DNA from: Microbulbifer variabilis | Lineage (GTDB): Bacteria > Pseudomonadota > Gammaproteobacteria > Pseudomonadales > Cellvibrionaceae | Length of the DNA: 64,000 bases | Reading direction: 5' to 3' | Assembly (NCBI RefSeq): GCF_020524905.1 | Contig: NZ_JAIVKI010000002.1 | Location: 310,001 to 374,000 of the forward strand | Part shown: piece by piece, positions 1 to 14,268 of the stretch | Layout: the number at the start of each line of letters is the position of its first letter | How positions within the stretch are numbered: position 1 is the stretch's first letter | Notes under the pieces: model-generated | Databases searched by the model: none | What the model saw: the letters and a program-made list of their open reading frames with translations, nothing else | Told to the model about the DNA's origin: nothing | Program-made: the position numbers and the translations under genes

Positions 1-1
1 C

Positions 2-1357
2 CGTGACACCATCGCCGCCGTCGCCACCGCACCGGGGCGCGGTGGTATCGGTGTAATCCGCCTGTCAGGCACCAACGCCCTGTCCATTGCCCAACAAATC
101 TGCGGAGACAAACCGCTAAAAGCGCGCTATGCCCACTACCGGAATTTTTTCCACAGAGACCTGCTGATCGACCAGGGGCTCGCCCTATTCTTCCCCGGCC
201 CAAACTCTTTTACCGGTGAGGATGTGGTGGAGCTGCAGGGCCACGGTGGCCCGGTTATCCTCGATCAACTCTTGAAAGCGACGATCGAGTTGGGTGCCCG
301 CCAGGCACGCCCCGGCGAGTTTTCCGAACGCGCTTTCCTCAACGATAAAATGGATCTCACCCAAGCCGAGGCGATCGCGGACCTGATTGATGCCGGCAGC
401 GCCCAGGCGGCGCGCAACGCCATGCGTTCACTACAAGGCGCTTTTTCCGAAAAGGTCGAAGACCTTGTGGAAAACCTTACCCACCTGCGTATCTATGTGG
501 AAGCCGCTATCGATTTTCCCGAGGAGGAAATAGACTTTCTTGCCGATGGCAAAGTGGCTGCGGATATCCAGGCCCTACTGGCGCAGATGGCAGGAGTGGA
601 AGCCCAGGCGCGCCAGGGCGCCATTATGCGAGAGGGTATGCGGGTGGCCATTGCTGGGCGCCCCAATGCCGGCAAGTCGAGCCTGCTCAATGCCCTCGCC
701 GGGCGCGATACTGCCATCGTCACCGATATTGCCGGCACCACCCGCGATATCTTGCGGGAAGATATCCACATTGACGGCATGCCCCTGCAGTTCGCCGATA
801 CCGCCGGTCTGCGGGATGCGCCGGACAAGGTAGAGCAGATAGGCATCGAGCGGGCCTGGGAGGAGATTCACCAGGCGGATCGCGTGCTGCTGGTAATGGA
901 TGCAGAGCAACTCCACTCACTGGATCCAATAAAAGCCTGGCCGGAATTTACCAACCAGCTTCAGGACTTAAACAAGCTCACACTGGTACTGAATAAAATT
1001 GATCTCAGCGATTATAGTGCCGGACTCCAAGCGCACACCGAAGGCGTGCCGGTAATAGCTATCAGCGCCAAGACCGGAGCAGGCCTCGAAGCGCTGAAGG
1101 AGCATTTAAAACAGTCTATCGGCTTCAGTGGCGCTGCCGAAGGCAACTTTAGCGCGCGGAGAAGGCATTTAGAGGCACTTGAGCGAGCCCGCGCTTTTAT
1201 CGAGCAAGGCTCCCAGCAGCTTCACAGTCACGGTGCCGGTGAGTTACTTGCGGAAGACTTGCGTCAGGCCCAGCAGGCTCTGGGGGAAATCACCGGCACA
1301 ATGAGCGCGGATGAGTTGCTCGGAAAGATTTTCGGTAGCTTCTGTATCGGTAAATAG
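2..1357 (+). CDS. mnmE: tRNA uridine-5-carboxymethylaminomethyl modification GTPase MnmE (5' end cut by window)
   Basis: MnmE works with MnmG to install the (carboxymethyl)aminomethyl group on the wobble uridine of certain tRNAs in the cytoplasm. The reading frame is open from base 2 and begins [20 protein letters not shown], the N-terminal signature of the family, so only a few residues are missing. The N-terminal tetrahydrofolate-binding and helical domains are followed by an inserted GTPase domain: P-loop GRPNAGKSS near residue 219 of the visible protein, DTAG near 266, NKID near 331. It ends in the invariant FCIGK, whose Cys is catalytic. The roughly 451 visible residues fit the usual 450-460. 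It is followed by a 0.9-kb gap and then its partner mnmG, an order common near the origin in gammaproteobacteria. Confidence 0.97.
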   Translation, partial: RDTIAAVATAPGRGGIGVIRLSGTNALSIAQQICGDKPLKARYAHYRNFFHRDLLIDQGLALFFPGPNSFTGEDVVELQGHGGPVILDQLLKATIELGARQARPGEFSERAFLNDKMDLTQAEAIADLIDAGSAQAARNAMRSLQGAFSEKVEDLVENLTHLRIYVEAAIDFPEEEIDFLADGKVAADIQALLAQMAGVEAQARQGAIMREGMRVAIAGRPNAGKSSLLNALAGRDTAIVTDIAGTTRDILREDIHIDGMPLQFADTAGLRDAPDKVEQIGIERAWEEIHQADRVLLVMDAEQLHSLDPIKAWPEFTNQLQDLNKLTLVLNKIDLSDYSAGLQAHTEGVPVIAISAKTGAGLEALKEHLKQSIGFSGAAEGNFSARRRHLEALERARAFIEQGSQQLHSHGAGELLAEDLRQAQQALGEITGTMSADELLGKIFGSFCIGK

Positions 1358-2281
1358 GCGTATAGATTCTAAGGTATTCGGCCCGCAACTTATCCTATTT
1401 GGGACGCTAGTAAATAGCGTCCTCTTCTCTTCCCTATCGTACCTCCCTACTCTTTCTTCTTATTCTCCTTCAGGCACAAGTTCCACACCTCTTGCTCACA
1501 GGAACAGCCCAGATCTATCCTAGGTTGCCAAAAAAGTTCTATTTAATCCCCAGCTTTCCAGCATATTTTCCACGAAATAGGTGAGAAATAAGCTTTAGGT
1601 AGCTGTTTAAATGGCTATTGAGGGAAAGAAGTTATACATGTCCACGGGGATTTCCCGTGGATAAGCTTATTGGCAGTTATCTCACTATTAACCCACACCC
1701 ATTCAATGGCTATATACACAGATTTATACATTGCCATCGACTACTCACAGGTCCCCCCCAGAAAGTCCGGGTAAAGCATCACAAGCACTAGCCGAAAAAA
1801 ACCGGCTGTGGGCAAAAGAGGGGATAAGCACCTGCAAAATAGAACAACCGTATGATGATAACTTCCTAAAAGGGATAACTAAGACAAAGTTGTCCCAAGT
1901 TTACACAGTCCCATACCGCAGTTACCCCTGTGTCCACCAAGGGTTTGTCGGCAGGGTTTTCATTCTTGTAACTTATTGTTTTGAAAGGATTTTTTGAGAT
2001 TATACCGGATTCACTGCGGCCTAATAAAAACAACAAATATAAAAAAATACTCTTTAAGATATACATATATTCATTAATAAGAGTATTAAGAAAGCTCTAC
2101 AGCGTTTTGAGATTCATCACTCTAAGAGGGCCAAGCGATTAGAAGTTGATGTTCAGGAAAGAGAGAGACAAAGGCAGAGGCAGAGGCAGAGGTTTCCTGA
2201 ACGGCTTGAATAAAGCCAATTGCTGAGGACTCTTACTGACTATAAAATGTGCGCCCCAAGTTGTAACCAGTAGCAGCCACT
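1358..2281. other. Non-coding gap, candidate chromosomal origin (oriC)
   Basis: About 920 bases without a convincing gene separate mnmE from mnmG. The region holds several imperfect DnaA-box-like 9-mers: TTTTCCACG at 1566, TTATCCACG on the minus strand at 1656-1664, ATATACACA at 1712-1720, TTATACATT at 1724 and TTGCCCACA on the minus strand at 1807-1815. It also has an 8-bp inverted repeat, TCCACGGG/CCCGTGGA, at 1641-1661. An AT-rich tract at about 1985-2100 could be the unwinding element. A short (GGCAGA)n run lies near 2172-2190. In Escherichia coli and Vibrio, oriC lies immediately upstream of mnmG in the same relation. No box is a perfect TTATCCACA, so the call rests on context plus clustering. 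Confidence 0.45.
1641..1661. repeat. Inverted repeat within candidate origin
   Basis: Eight-base arms TCCACGGG and CCCGTGGA flank a five-base loop. The right arm overlaps the minus-strand box TTATCCACG, so two DnaA-type half sites face each other. Confidence 0.6.
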
Positions 2282-4171
<1,890 letters not shown>

Positions 4172-4259
4172 GTTTTTTTTCCACAGGGTATCCCGCGAGA
4201 CCCTGCGGGGGGATTTGAACTTCGCGGGAATACTGGGGGATAGACCCATTTCTCACTCA

Positions 4260-4889
4260 ATGGAACAGTATCGTCCGCGCCTGTTGGAAGCGGCGGCTCA
4301 GATGTCGGTTGCACTTAGCGAGCGTCAGCAGGATCAGTTACTGGAATACCTGGCGCTTTTTGCCCGCTGGAACAGTGCCTACAACCTGTCCGCCATACGC
4401 GATCCAGAGCAGATGCTGGAGCGACATATTATCGACAGCCTCAGTGTGGTGAATCTTTGTGGTGAAGGTTCTTTGATCGATGTGGGCAGCGGAGGCGGCC
4501 TACCGGGTATTCCCCTGGCTATTGTGCACCCCGGACGCTCTATCACCCTGCTCGATAGTAACGGTAAGAAAACCCGCTTCCTGTTCCAGGTGGCCAGCTC
4601 CCTGCCCCTGCCCAATGTCACAGTGATCAATGAGCGGGTGGAGGCTTTTGTGCCGGAGCAGCCTTTTGCCGGCGTCGTCTCTCGAGCCTTTGCTTCCATT
4701 GAGGATATGGTTAATGGCAGCGAGCATATGCTGGCTCCCACTGGTCGCTTTTATGCTATGAAAGGCAAGTTGCCGGAGGATGAGTTGAGCGCTCTGCCAA
4801 AAGGCATTAAGGTCGAGCAGGTGCACCGTTTGTCGGTGCCCGGTTGCGACGGCGAGCGACATATGATTCAGCTCTGTCGCACAAAATAA
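4260..4889 (+). CDS. rsmG: 16S rRNA (guanine527-N7)-methyltransferase RsmG
   Basis: SAM-dependent methyltransferase acting on 16S rRNA G527 (GidB). The SAM-binding motif DVGSGGGLPGIPLAI starts near residue 74, preceded by WNSAYNLSAIRDPEQMLERH, which is diagnostic of the family. I chose the ATG at 4260 (MEQYRPRLLEAA, 209 residues) because it fits the usual length. An in-frame TTG at 4215 with a G-rich sequence just upstream would add 15 residues not expected in the family. It lies 88 bp after mnmG and shortly before parA, the standard gammaproteobacterial order. Confidence 0.95.
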   Translation: MEQYRPRLLEAAAQMSVALSERQQDQLLEYLALFARWNSAYNLSAIRDPEQMLERHIIDSLSVVNLCGEGSLIDVGSGGGLPGIPLAIVHPGRSITLLDSNGKKTRFLFQVASSLPLPNVTVINERVEAFVPEQPFAGVVSRAFASIEDMVNGSEHMLAPTGRFYAMKGKLPEDELSALPKGIKVEQVHRLSVPGCDGERHMIQLCRTK

Positions 4890-5015
4890 AATGACAATTT
4901 CGCAGGCTAGACGCCCGCACCATCCAGCTTTCGTATCGTGGTGCACAACAGCCGCAGCCAAAGGCCGAGCCGGCGTCGGGGCAATCGCACCCGCAAACTA
5001 CAAAGGACAAGAATC

Positions 5016-5825
5016 TTGAGCAAGATATTTGCTGTGGCCAACCAGAAAGGCGGGGTTGGTAAGACCACCACCTGCGTCAACTTGGCCGCATCTTTGGTTG
5101 CCAACAAGCGGCGCGTTTTGCTGATCGACCTAGACCCCCAGGGCAATGCCACCATGGGCAGCGGTGTGGATAAAAGCGACCTGCAGGTGTCCGGCTACGA
5201 TGTGCTGGCCGCGGAATTGCCTGTGGAACAGGCCATTGTATCCACAGAGAGCGGTTTTGATTTAGTCCCGGGCAATGGTGACCTGTCTGCGGCCGAAGTG
5301 GAGTTGCTCAATCTGGAGGGGCGTGAATCCCGCCTGCGTAATGCACTAGCCATAGTCGCCAATCGCTACGATTACGTCATTATCGACTGTCCGCCGTCTT
5401 TGAACATGCTGACCGTGAACGCCCTCTGCGCGGCCAACGGCGTGTTGATTCCCATGCAGTGCGAATACTACGCACTGGAGGGCCTTTCGGCGTTGGTCGA
5501 CACCATCACACAGATTCAGCAGGCGGCCAATCCGGACCTGAAAATCGAGGGTATCCTGCGCACCATGTACGATCCGCGCAACAGCCTTACCAGCGAGGTA
5601 TCGGCGCAATTGCAGGAGTTCTTTGGTGATCGTCTATACCGCACCTGCATTCCGCGCAATGTGCGCTTAGCGGAAGCGCCCAGTTTCGGCAAGTCGGCGC
5701 TGGATTATGACCGCCACTCCAAGGGGGCTATCGCCTATCTGGCATTGGCCTGCGAAATCAATCGCCGCCATCCCGCCAGCCAATCTTCCAACAAGAAAAA
5801 CCGCCCTGTGGCGGAAGCGGTATAA
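5016..5825 (+). CDS. parA: Chromosome partitioning ATPase ParA (Soj)
   Basis: Walker-type ATPase that drives segregation of the origin region together with ParB and parS. The deviant Walker A KGGVGKTT is at residues 11-18, followed by the Walker A' region LLIDLDPQGNAT and YDYVIIDCPPSLNMLT. I start it at TTG 5016 because AAGGA lies about nine bases upstream and this gives the family N-terminus (M)SKIFAVANQKGGVGKT and 269 residues. A more upstream ATG at 4938 would add an Arg-rich, non-conserved 26-residue extension. It ends 12 bases before parB, so the two are very likely co-transcribed. Confidence 0.95.
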   Translation: MSKIFAVANQKGGVGKTTTCVNLAASLVANKRRVLLIDLDPQGNATMGSGVDKSDLQVSGYDVLAAELPVEQAIVSTESGFDLVPGNGDLSAAEVELLNLEGRESRLRNALAIVANRYDYVIIDCPPSLNMLTVNALCAANGVLIPMQCEYYALEGLSALVDTITQIQQAANPDLKIEGILRTMYDPRNSLTSEVSAQLQEFFGDRLYRTCIPRNVRLAEAPSFGKSALDYDRHSKGAIAYLALACEINRRHPASQSSNKKNRPVAEAV

Positions 5826-5837
5826 GGGGTAATTACT

Positions 5838-6740
5838 ATGGCCGCGAAACGCAAAGGACTGGGGCGGGGTCTATCCCACCTGATCAGCAATAACGCCTCG
5901 ACTGCTATCGCCGAGGTCACCGGTGGTACTGAAGCTGAAGCCGCCGTGGTCGACGGTGAGTTAAAAGAGTTGCCAATCGAATTTTTACAGCGCGGTCGTT
6001 ATCAGCCACGCCGGGATTTTCCACAGGAATCCCTGCAGGAACTGGCGGACTCTATTCGCGCCCAGGGCATTATGCAGCCGATCGTCGTGCGCGGCGTAGG
6101 TGAACAGAGTTACGAGATTATCGCCGGTGAACGGCGCTGGCGCGCTGCCCAGTTGGCCGGATTGGAAAAAGTGCCGACGATAGTGCGCAGTGTCTCCGAT
6201 GAAGCCGCTATCGCCATGGCGCTGATCGAAAATATTCAGCGAGAAGACCTGAATCCGGTGGAAGAAGCTGTGGCGCTCAAGCGCCTGCAGGATGAATTCA
6301 AGCTGACCCAGCAGGAAGTGGCCGATGCGGTGGGTAAATCCCGTTCTGCGGTGACCAACCTGCTGCGCCTTTTAAGCCTTAGTGAAGAAGTGCGTACCTT
6401 TCTTGAACGCGGCGACCTGGAGCTGGGGCATGCCAAAGCGCTGCTCGGTCTCTCCGGTGCTACCCAGCGTTCCGCCGCGCGTCAGGTGGTCGAGCGCAGT
6501 CTCACCGTACGCCAGACAGAGGCACTTGTACGCCGCCTGCAACAGCCGGCCACCCCAGCGCCGGAAAAGCCAAAGACTGACCCCAATATTCGTCGCCTCA
6601 CTGAGCGACTGGCGGAGAAGGTCGGTGTGCCTGTCTCTATCGATCACAACGAAAAGGGGAATGGTCGCTTGGTACTGAAATACACCACACTGGAAGAGCT
6701 GGATGGAATCCTCGCCCACCTGGGTTACGCAGAGGACTGA
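5838..6740 (+). CDS. parB: Chromosome partitioning protein ParB (Spo0J)
   Basis: parS-binding CTP-dependent clamp that loads the partition complex. It starts MAAKRKGLGRGLSHLISN; the GLGRGL motif stimulates ParA. The ParB/Srx-like domain carries RYQPRRDF and the GERRWRAAQLAG box near residue 97, followed by ENIQREDLNPVEEA and the helix-turn-helix LTQQEVADAVGKSRSAVTNLLRLL. The C-terminal dimerisation domain ends in LDGILAHLGYAED. Its 300 residues are typical. It sits directly behind parA and ahead of the atp operon. Confidence 0.96.
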   Translation: MAAKRKGLGRGLSHLISNNASTAIAEVTGGTEAEAAVVDGELKELPIEFLQRGRYQPRRDFPQESLQELADSIRAQGIMQPIVVRGVGEQSYEIIAGERRWRAAQLAGLEKVPTIVRSVSDEAAIAMALIENIQREDLNPVEEAVALKRLQDEFKLTQQEVADAVGKSRSAVTNLLRLLSLSEEVRTFLERGDLELGHAKALLGLSGATQRSAARQVVERSLTVRQTEALVRRLQQPATPAPEKPKTDPNIRRLTERLAEKVGVPVSIDHNEKGNGRLVLKYTTLEELDGILAHLGYAED

Positions 6741-6751
6741 GCCCCCAGTGA

Positions 6752-6778
6752 ATTGCGCGTCCTGGTGGCGCGCGCAAT
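6752..6778 (+). terminator. Hairpin after parB
   Basis: Arms ATTGCGCG (6752-6759) and CGCGCAAT (6771-6778) form an 8-bp stem with an 11-base loop 12 bases after the parB stop. There is no clear U-run after it, so it may be a weak or Rho-assisted end of the partition operon. Confidence 0.4.
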
Positions 6779-6859
6779 AACTGTTGGCAAATACTCACTG
6801 CGCAGAGTAAATCCACGCAAAACCTCCCGAAAATCAAATAAGTTGACGACATTTGCCGG

Positions 6860-6888
6860 TTGAATCGGCGATGCTGTTGCAGCATAAT
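6860..6888 (+). promoter_or_regulatory. Candidate sigma70-type promoter of the atp operon
   Basis: TTGAAT at 6860-6865 and CATAAT at 6883-6888 are separated by 17 bases, a near-consensus arrangement, and lie about 55-80 bases before atpI. The spacer contains ATGCTG/CAGCAT inverted arms. Confidence 0.45.
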
Positions 6889-6893
6889 TCGCA

Positions 6894-6910
6894 CGCCCAA
6901 ATTTTGGGCG
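6894..6910. promoter_or_regulatory. Palindrome between atp promoter and atpI
   Basis: CGCCCAAA and TTTGGGCG are perfect inverted arms around a single central T. It sits just downstream of the candidate -10 box and 31 bases before the atpI start, a position suitable for an operator or an mRNA structure. Confidence 0.35.
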
Positions 6911-6941
6911 GACAGCGCAAAAAAGTCGGCTTATCCCGTCT

Positions 6942-7304
6942 ATGACAAAACCCCCGGTATTACGAATTGCCGCGGTACAGCTTTTGCTGGTATCGCTGGC
7001 CAGTGCGGTACTGCACTTGAGTGGCAAACCGGTGACGGCGCTTTCCGTATTTATTGGCGGTGCCTTGTGCGCGCTGCCCGGAGCTTATTTTGGCAGGCGC
7101 GCCTTTCGCGACAGCGGTGCGCGCGCGGCCCATCGCGTGGTAGGCAATTTCTATCGCGCGGAAACCGGCAAATTTATATTGACCATGGCGGGCTTTGCGG
7201 CAGTTTTTGCCACCGTCAAGCCGCTGAACGCGGCAGCGCTTTTTATCAGCTACGTCCTCTGTGTGATCGTGCATTGGATTATGGTGGCGCGTATGGTCCG
7301 CTAG
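6942..7304 (+). CDS. atpI: ATP synthase protein I
   Basis: Small, poorly conserved inner-membrane protein at the head of the F-ATPase operon, thought to help assemble the c-ring. The 120 residues contain four hydrophobic stretches (about 8-26, 34-52, 77-92 and 97-117) and the family-like turn GGALCALPGAYFGRRAF. The loop FYRAETGKFILT is also typical of AtpI. The assignment rests on size, topology and position immediately upstream of atpB. Confidence 0.85.
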   Translation: MTKPPVLRIAAVQLLLVSLASAVLHLSGKPVTALSVFIGGALCALPGAYFGRRAFRDSGARAAHRVVGNFYRAETGKFILTMAGFAAVFATVKPLNAAALFISYVLCVIVHWIMVARMVR

Positions 7305-7347
7305 CCGGCGGATAAGAAAAAAGAATTCTTACTTTTACGATTGTTGA

Positions 7348-8280
<933 letters not shown>

Positions 8281-8289
8281 GTTTTTTAA

Positions 8290-8586
<297 letters not shown>

Positions 8587-8638
8587 TTACGCCGTTCCAA
8601 TTGCCCTTAACCCTTTTTAAAGAGCAAGAGGTGTCGGT

Positions 8639-9109
8639 GTGAACATCAACCTGACTCTAATCGGCCAGTCGATTACTTTCCTGTTTTTCGTCTGGTTTTG
8701 CTGGAAGTTTGTTTGGCCGCCTCTTTTGGGCGTGATGAATGAGCGTGAGAAGAAGATCGCAGATGGTCTTGCTGACGCCGAGCACGCTCAGAAAGATCTG
8801 GAACTGGCCAAGCGCAAAGCTGCCGAGCAGCTGAAAGAAGCCAAAGATCAGGCGAGCGAGATTATCGATGGCGCCAATAAGCGTGCCAATCAGATTATCG
8901 ATGAAGCGAAGCAGACTGCGCATGCCGAGGGCGATCGCCTGAAAGCTGCGGCCAAAGCTGAGATCGACCAAGAAGTGAATCGCGCTAAAGAGCAACTGCG
9001 CAGCCGTGTGGCAGACTTGTCTGTCCTGGGTGCGGAGAAGATTCTCGCGGTCAATATCGACGCTAAGGCGCACGACGACCTGATCGAACAACTGGCAGCC
9101 GAGCTGTAA
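8639..9109 (+). CDS. atpF: F0F1 ATP synthase subunit b
   Basis: Peripheral stalk subunit b. It starts at GTG 8639, preceded by AAGAGGTG. One N-terminal membrane helix (residues 5-25, ending [14 protein letters not shown]) is followed by a long Ala/Lys/Glu-rich helix typical of the dimeric stator stalk. The 156 residues equal the E. coli length. It sits between atpE and atpH, with 12 bp to atpH. Confidence 0.96.
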   Translation: MNINLTLIGQSITFLFFVWFCWKFVWPPLLGVMNEREKKIADGLADAEHAQKDLELAKRKAAEQLKEAKDQASEIIDGANKRANQIIDEAKQTAHAEGDRLKAAAKAEIDQEVNRAKEQLRSRVADLSVLGAEKILAVNIDAKAHDDLIEQLAAEL

Positions 9110-9121
9110 GCGAGGAACCCC

Positions 9122-9658
9122 ATGGCGGAACTCAGCACACTGGCCCGGCCCTACGCCAAAGCCGCATTTGCCTATGCGCAGCAGGCCTCCGACCTCCGTG
9201 GTTGGAGCGCTGCACTGGGAACCGCGGCGGCGGTCAGCCAGAACGAAAAAGTGCGTGAGCTGCTGGATAACCCACAGCTCACCAGCGAAGAGCGCGCAGA
9301 TAAATTCCTGTCGATCTGTTCAGATGAGCTCGGCGAGCACGGTAAGAACTTCATCCGATTGCTGGCGGAAAACCACCGCTTGCAGCTGCTGCCGGAAATT
9401 TCCGAGCTGTTCGAAGAGCTGAAAGCGCAGGCGGAAGCCACTCTCGAGGTGGAAGTTGTTTCTGCGCAAGCCCTGAGCGATGCACAGGCGCAAGCGCTGA
9501 GCCAGAAACTCAGCAAGAAGTTTGAACGCGAAATACATCTGCACAGCTCGGTGGACGAGAGCCTGCTGGGCGGCGCGATCATCCGCGCCGGTGATACAGT
9601 CATCGACGGTTCCGTACGCGGACGTCTGGCCAAGCTCGCCGAGGCGATGAACTCCTAA
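9122..9658 (+). CDS. atpH: F0F1 ATP synthase subunit delta
   Basis: Delta subunit, connecting the b stalk to the top of the F1 head. [19 protein letters not shown] is the typical start. The C-terminal part has [25 protein letters not shown], the family signature, in a protein of 178 residues (E. coli has 177). The gap to atpA contains a short GC-rich inverted repeat (CCCCGTCGACGTCAGTCGGCGGGG, interrupted) at about 9667-9690 that could act as an mRNA processing or stability element. Confidence 0.95.
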   Translation: MAELSTLARPYAKAAFAYAQQASDLRGWSAALGTAAAVSQNEKVRELLDNPQLTSEERADKFLSICSDELGEHGKNFIRLLAENHRLQLLPEISELFEELKAQAEATLEVEVVSAQALSDAQAQALSQKLSKKFEREIHLHSSVDESLLGGAIIRAGDTVIDGSVRGRLAKLAEAMNS

Positions 9659-9707
9659 ATTACTCTCCCCGTCGACGTCAGTCGGCGGGGGACTTGAGGA
9701 ACAGAGC

Positions 9708-11252
9708 ATGCAGCAACTGAATCCCTCTGAGATCAGTGAAATCATCAAGAGCCGCATCGAAAATCTCGATGTGAGCACTGAAGCCCAAAATGAGGGCACC
9801 ATTGTTTCCGTATCCGACGGTATCATCCGCATCCACGGCCTGGCCGACGTGATGTACGGTGAGATGATCGAGTTCGAAGGCGGCGTTTACGGTATGGCGC
9901 TGAACCTGGAGCGTGACTCCGTTGGTGCTGTAATCCTGGGTGACTACAAATCTTTGGCCGAAGGTCAGAAGTGTCGTTGCACCGGCCGCATTCTGGAAAC
10001 TCCGGTTGGTCCGGAACTGCTCGGTCGCGTAGTAGACGCGCTGGGTAACCCGATCGACGGCAAGGGCCCGCTCAACACCAAGTTGACCGACGCGGTAGAA
10101 AAGGTAGCGCCTGGCGTTATCGCCCGTCAGTCTGTTGACCAGCCTGTACAAACCGGTTTGAAAGCGGTTGATACCATGATCCCGATCGGCCGTGGCCAGC
10201 GTGAGCTGATCATCGGCGACCGTCAGATCGGTAAGACTGCTGTGGCAATCGATGCCATCATCAACCAGAAAGGCACTGGCGTTAAGTGTATCTACGTTGC
10301 CGTGGGCCAGAAGCAGTCCTCCATTGCCAACGTCGTGCGTAAGCTCGAAGAGCATGGCGCCATGGACCACACCATCGTAGTCGCCGCTGGCGCCGCCGAT
10401 CCGGCAGCGATGCAGTTCCTGGCTCCCTACGTCGGTTGTACCATGGGTGAGTACTTCCGCGACCGCGGTGAAGACGCCCTGATCGTATACGATGACCTGA
10501 CCAAGCAGGCTTGGGCCTACCGTCAGATCTCCCTGTTGCTGAAACGTCCGCCTGGACGTGAAGCCTACCCCGGTGACGTTTTCTACTTGCACTCCCGTCT
10601 GCTGGAGCGCGCCGCGCGTGTAAACGCCGACTACGTAGAGAAGTTCACCAATGGTGAAGTGAAAGGCAAGACCGGCTCCCTGACCGCCCTGCCGATCATC
10701 GAAACCCAGGCCGGTGACGTTTCCGCGTTCGTACCGACCAACGTGATTTCCATTACCGATGGCCAGATCTTCCTCGAGACCGATCTGTTCAACTCCGGTA
10801 TCCGCCCTGCGATCAACCCGGGTATCTCCGTATCCCGTGTAGGTGGCGCAGCGCAGACCAAGGTGATCAAGAAGCTGTCTGGTGGCATCCGTACCGCTCT
10901 GGCTCAGTACCGCGAACTGGCGGCATTCTCCCAGTTTGCCTCTGACCTGGACGAGGCCACCAAGGCGCAGCTGGATCACGGTGAGCGTGTAACCGAGCTG
11001 ATGAAGCAGAAGCAGTACTCTCCGCTGTCTATCGCAAACATGGCTGTTTCCGTTTACGCCGCCGACAAGGGTTACCTGAAAGAAGTAGAAGTTGCCAAGG
11101 TTCTCGATTTTGAAGCCGCCCTGCTCGCTTATATGAACAGCGAACACGCCGAGCTGATGGATAAAGTGAACGCTACTGGTGACTATAACGACGAAATCGA
11201 TGCAGCTTTCAAAGCCGCAATCGAGAAGTTCGTCGCTACTAGCAGCTGGTAA
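9708..11252 (+). CDS. atpA: F0F1 ATP synthase subunit alpha
   Basis: Non-catalytic nucleotide-binding subunit of F1. At 514 residues (E. coli 513) it has the beta-barrel N-domain, the P-loop GDRQIGKT at residues 170-177 and the signature [17 protein letters not shown]. Codon use is strongly biased towards a few codons such as CTG, GGT and CGT, as in highly expressed genes. It is preceded by GAGGAACAG and belongs to the atpIBEFHAGDC operon. Confidence 0.98.
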   Translation: MQQLNPSEISEIIKSRIENLDVSTEAQNEGTIVSVSDGIIRIHGLADVMYGEMIEFEGGVYGMALNLERDSVGAVILGDYKSLAEGQKCRCTGRILETPVGPELLGRVVDALGNPIDGKGPLNTKLTDAVEKVAPGVIARQSVDQPVQTGLKAVDTMIPIGRGQRELIIGDRQIGKTAVAIDAIINQKGTGVKCIYVAVGQKQSSIANVVRKLEEHGAMDHTIVVAAGAADPAAMQFLAPYVGCTMGEYFRDRGEDALIVYDDLTKQAWAYRQISLLLKRPPGREAYPGDVFYLHSRLLERAARVNADYVEKFTNGEVKGKTGSLTALPIIETQAGDVSAFVPTNVISITDGQIFLETDLFNSGIRPAINPGISVSRVGGAAQTKVIKKLSGGIRTALAQYRELAAFSQFASDLDEATKAQLDHGERVTELMKQKQYSPLSIANMAVSVYAADKGYLKEVEVAKVLDFEAALLAYMNSEHAELMDKVNATGDYNDEIDAAFKAAIEKFVATSSW

Positions 11253-11327
11253 GAACTCCCTGGAGAGGGCGAGAGAGCGGCTGGCCGCTCTCTCGGAATC
11301 TAACTTCCAGCGAACAAGGTAATCACT

Positions 11328-12188
11328 ATGGCAGGCGGAAAAGAAATACGCACAAAAATTGCCAGCATTAAGAGCACTCAGAAAATTACTGCCGCAATGG
11401 AAATGGTTGCAGCCAGTAAGATGCGCAGGGCTCAAGATCGCATGGCACTGGGGCGCCCCTACGCCCAGCGCATTCGCGCAGTGATCGGTCACGTCGCCAA
11501 CGCTTCGGCCGAGTACCAGCATATTTACCTGCAGGAGCGCGAGGCCAAACGGGTCGGTTTTATTTTGGTATCCACTGATCGCGGACTCTGTGGTGGCCTG
11601 AACATCAATATGTTCAAAGCAGCCATTCGCGAAATGCAGGCGTGGTCCAAAAAAGGCGTAGACGTAGAAGTCTGCGCGGTAGGTAACAAGGCGGCCAGCT
11701 TCTTTAATGCCATCGGCAGTAAAGTCGTTGCAGCAGTTCGAGACCTGGGCGATGCGCCTCAGGCCAACAGGCTGATTGGCTCAGTAAAAGTAATGCTGGA
11801 CCGTTACGCAGAAGGCGATATCGATCGCCTGTTCCTGGTATCCAACGAGTTTATCAACACCATGTCGCAGAAGCCGCGGGTCGAGCAATTGCTGCCGTTG
11901 CCGAAAGACGAAGATGAAAAACTCATGCACGAGTGGGACTACCTCTACGAGCCGGATCCGGTTGAATTGCTGGATGGATTGCTGGCTCGCTATATCGAGT
12001 CCCAGGTGTACCAGGCAGTAGTTGAAAACAAAGCCTGTGAGCAGGCAGCGCGTATGATCGCGATGAAGAGCGCCACCGATAACGCCGGTGAGCTGATCGA
12101 TCAGTTGCAGCTTGTCTACAACAAGGCGCGCCAGGCGGCCATTACCCAGGAACTGTCCGAAATTGTCGGCGGTGCGGCGGCGGTTTAA
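11328..12188 (+). CDS. atpG: F0F1 ATP synthase subunit gamma
   Basis: Central rotor shaft of F1. N-terminal [36 protein letters not shown] and the C-terminal helix ending in [15 protein letters not shown] form the coiled coil that rotates inside the alpha/beta hexamer. Its 286 residues match E. coli closely (287). The 75-base gap after atpA contains complementary runs (GAGAGCGGC and GCCGCTCTC at about 11272-11293) that can fold into a stable hairpin between the two cistrons. Confidence 0.96.
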   Translation: MAGGKEIRTKIASIKSTQKITAAMEMVAASKMRRAQDRMALGRPYAQRIRAVIGHVANASAEYQHIYLQEREAKRVGFILVSTDRGLCGGLNINMFKAAIREMQAWSKKGVDVEVCAVGNKAASFFNAIGSKVVAAVRDLGDAPQANRLIGSVKVMLDRYAEGDIDRLFLVSNEFINTMSQKPRVEQLLPLPKDEDEKLMHEWDYLYEPDPVELLDGLLARYIESQVYQAVVENKACEQAARMIAMKSATDNAGELIDQLQLVYNKARQAAITQELSEIVGGAAAV

Positions 12189-12220
12189 TCCGCTGCCCAT
12201 ATTAGTAATGGTCAGCCTAG

Positions 12221-13651
<1,431 letters not shown>

Positions 13652-13669
13652 GCCAGAGAGGCATATACT

Positions 13670-14089
13670 ATGGCCATGACAGTACATTGTGACATTGTCA
13701 GCGCCGAGCAGTCTCTCTTCTCCGGACTGGTGCAGATGGTGATTGTGAGTGGTATCGAAGGTGAGCTGGGTCTCTCCTACGGCCACGCACAACTGCTAAC
13801 AGCCCTGAAGCCCGGTCCGGTACGCATCATCAAGCCCGGTGGTGAAGAGGAAGTACTGTTCGTCAGCGGTGGCTACGCCGAAGTTCAGCCGAATATGGTT
13901 ACCATCCTCGCGGATGTAGCCGAGCGTGAAATTGATGAGGAAGCTGCGCAGAAGGCCCGCGAAGAAGCGGAACACGCCCTGCATAAAGCGCCCTCTGAAG
14001 TCGACTATGCGCGTATCTCAGCCCAGCTGGCTGAAGCCGAGGCGCGCCTGCGCACCCTGCAGGCAATTCGCAAGGCGGCCGGCAAGTAA
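13670..14089 (+). CDS. atpC: F0F1 ATP synthase subunit epsilon
   Basis: Epsilon subunit, which regulates and couples F1. The N-terminal beta-sandwich runs through [18 protein letters not shown] and the conserved [23 protein letters not shown]. The C-terminal two-helix domain is rich in Ala, Glu and Arg. With 139 residues it equals the E. coli length. It is the last gene of the operon and is followed by a strong intrinsic terminator. Confidence 0.96.
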   Translation: MAMTVHCDIVSAEQSLFSGLVQMVIVSGIEGELGLSYGHAQLLTALKPGPVRIIKPGGEEEVLFVSGGYAEVQPNMVTILADVAEREIDEEAAQKAREEAEHALHKAPSEVDYARISAQLAEAEARLRTLQAIRKAAGK

Positions 14090-14131
14090 ACAGTTCTTAC
14101 AATTTGTGAGGCCTGTTTTTGGCGACAAAAG

Positions 14132-14153
14132 AGCAGCTTCGGCTGCTTTTTTT
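14132..14153 (+). terminator. Intrinsic terminator of the atp operon
   Basis: AGCAGC and GCTGCT pair around a TTCG tetraloop and are followed by an uninterrupted run of T residues. This is a textbook terminator 43 bases after the atpC stop. Confidence 0.9.
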
Positions 14154-14268
14154 ATGTCCTGAATAAGCTGTTTTCCACAATCTCCCTATCTCATCTCCGC
14201 GTCTTTCTATACTGGATGTTGGCTGATCAAGCTAAATGTATTCCATCAATTTAAAATGACGCTGATTT

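Noticed and set aside
1731..1997. 88-codon frame in the mnmE-mnmG gap
   Set aside because: No conserved features or ribosome binding site; overlaps DnaA-box-like sequences and is better explained as non-coding.
4890..6941. Search by eye for parS sites near parAB
   Set aside because: No TGTTTCACGTGAAACA-like sequence was noticed near the genes; they may lie outside the window.
9678..11522. Open minus-strand frame of over 600 codons opposite atpA
   Set aside because: It is the codon-bias shadow of atpA; its translation has no recognisable protein features and lies wholly opposite a highly conserved gene.
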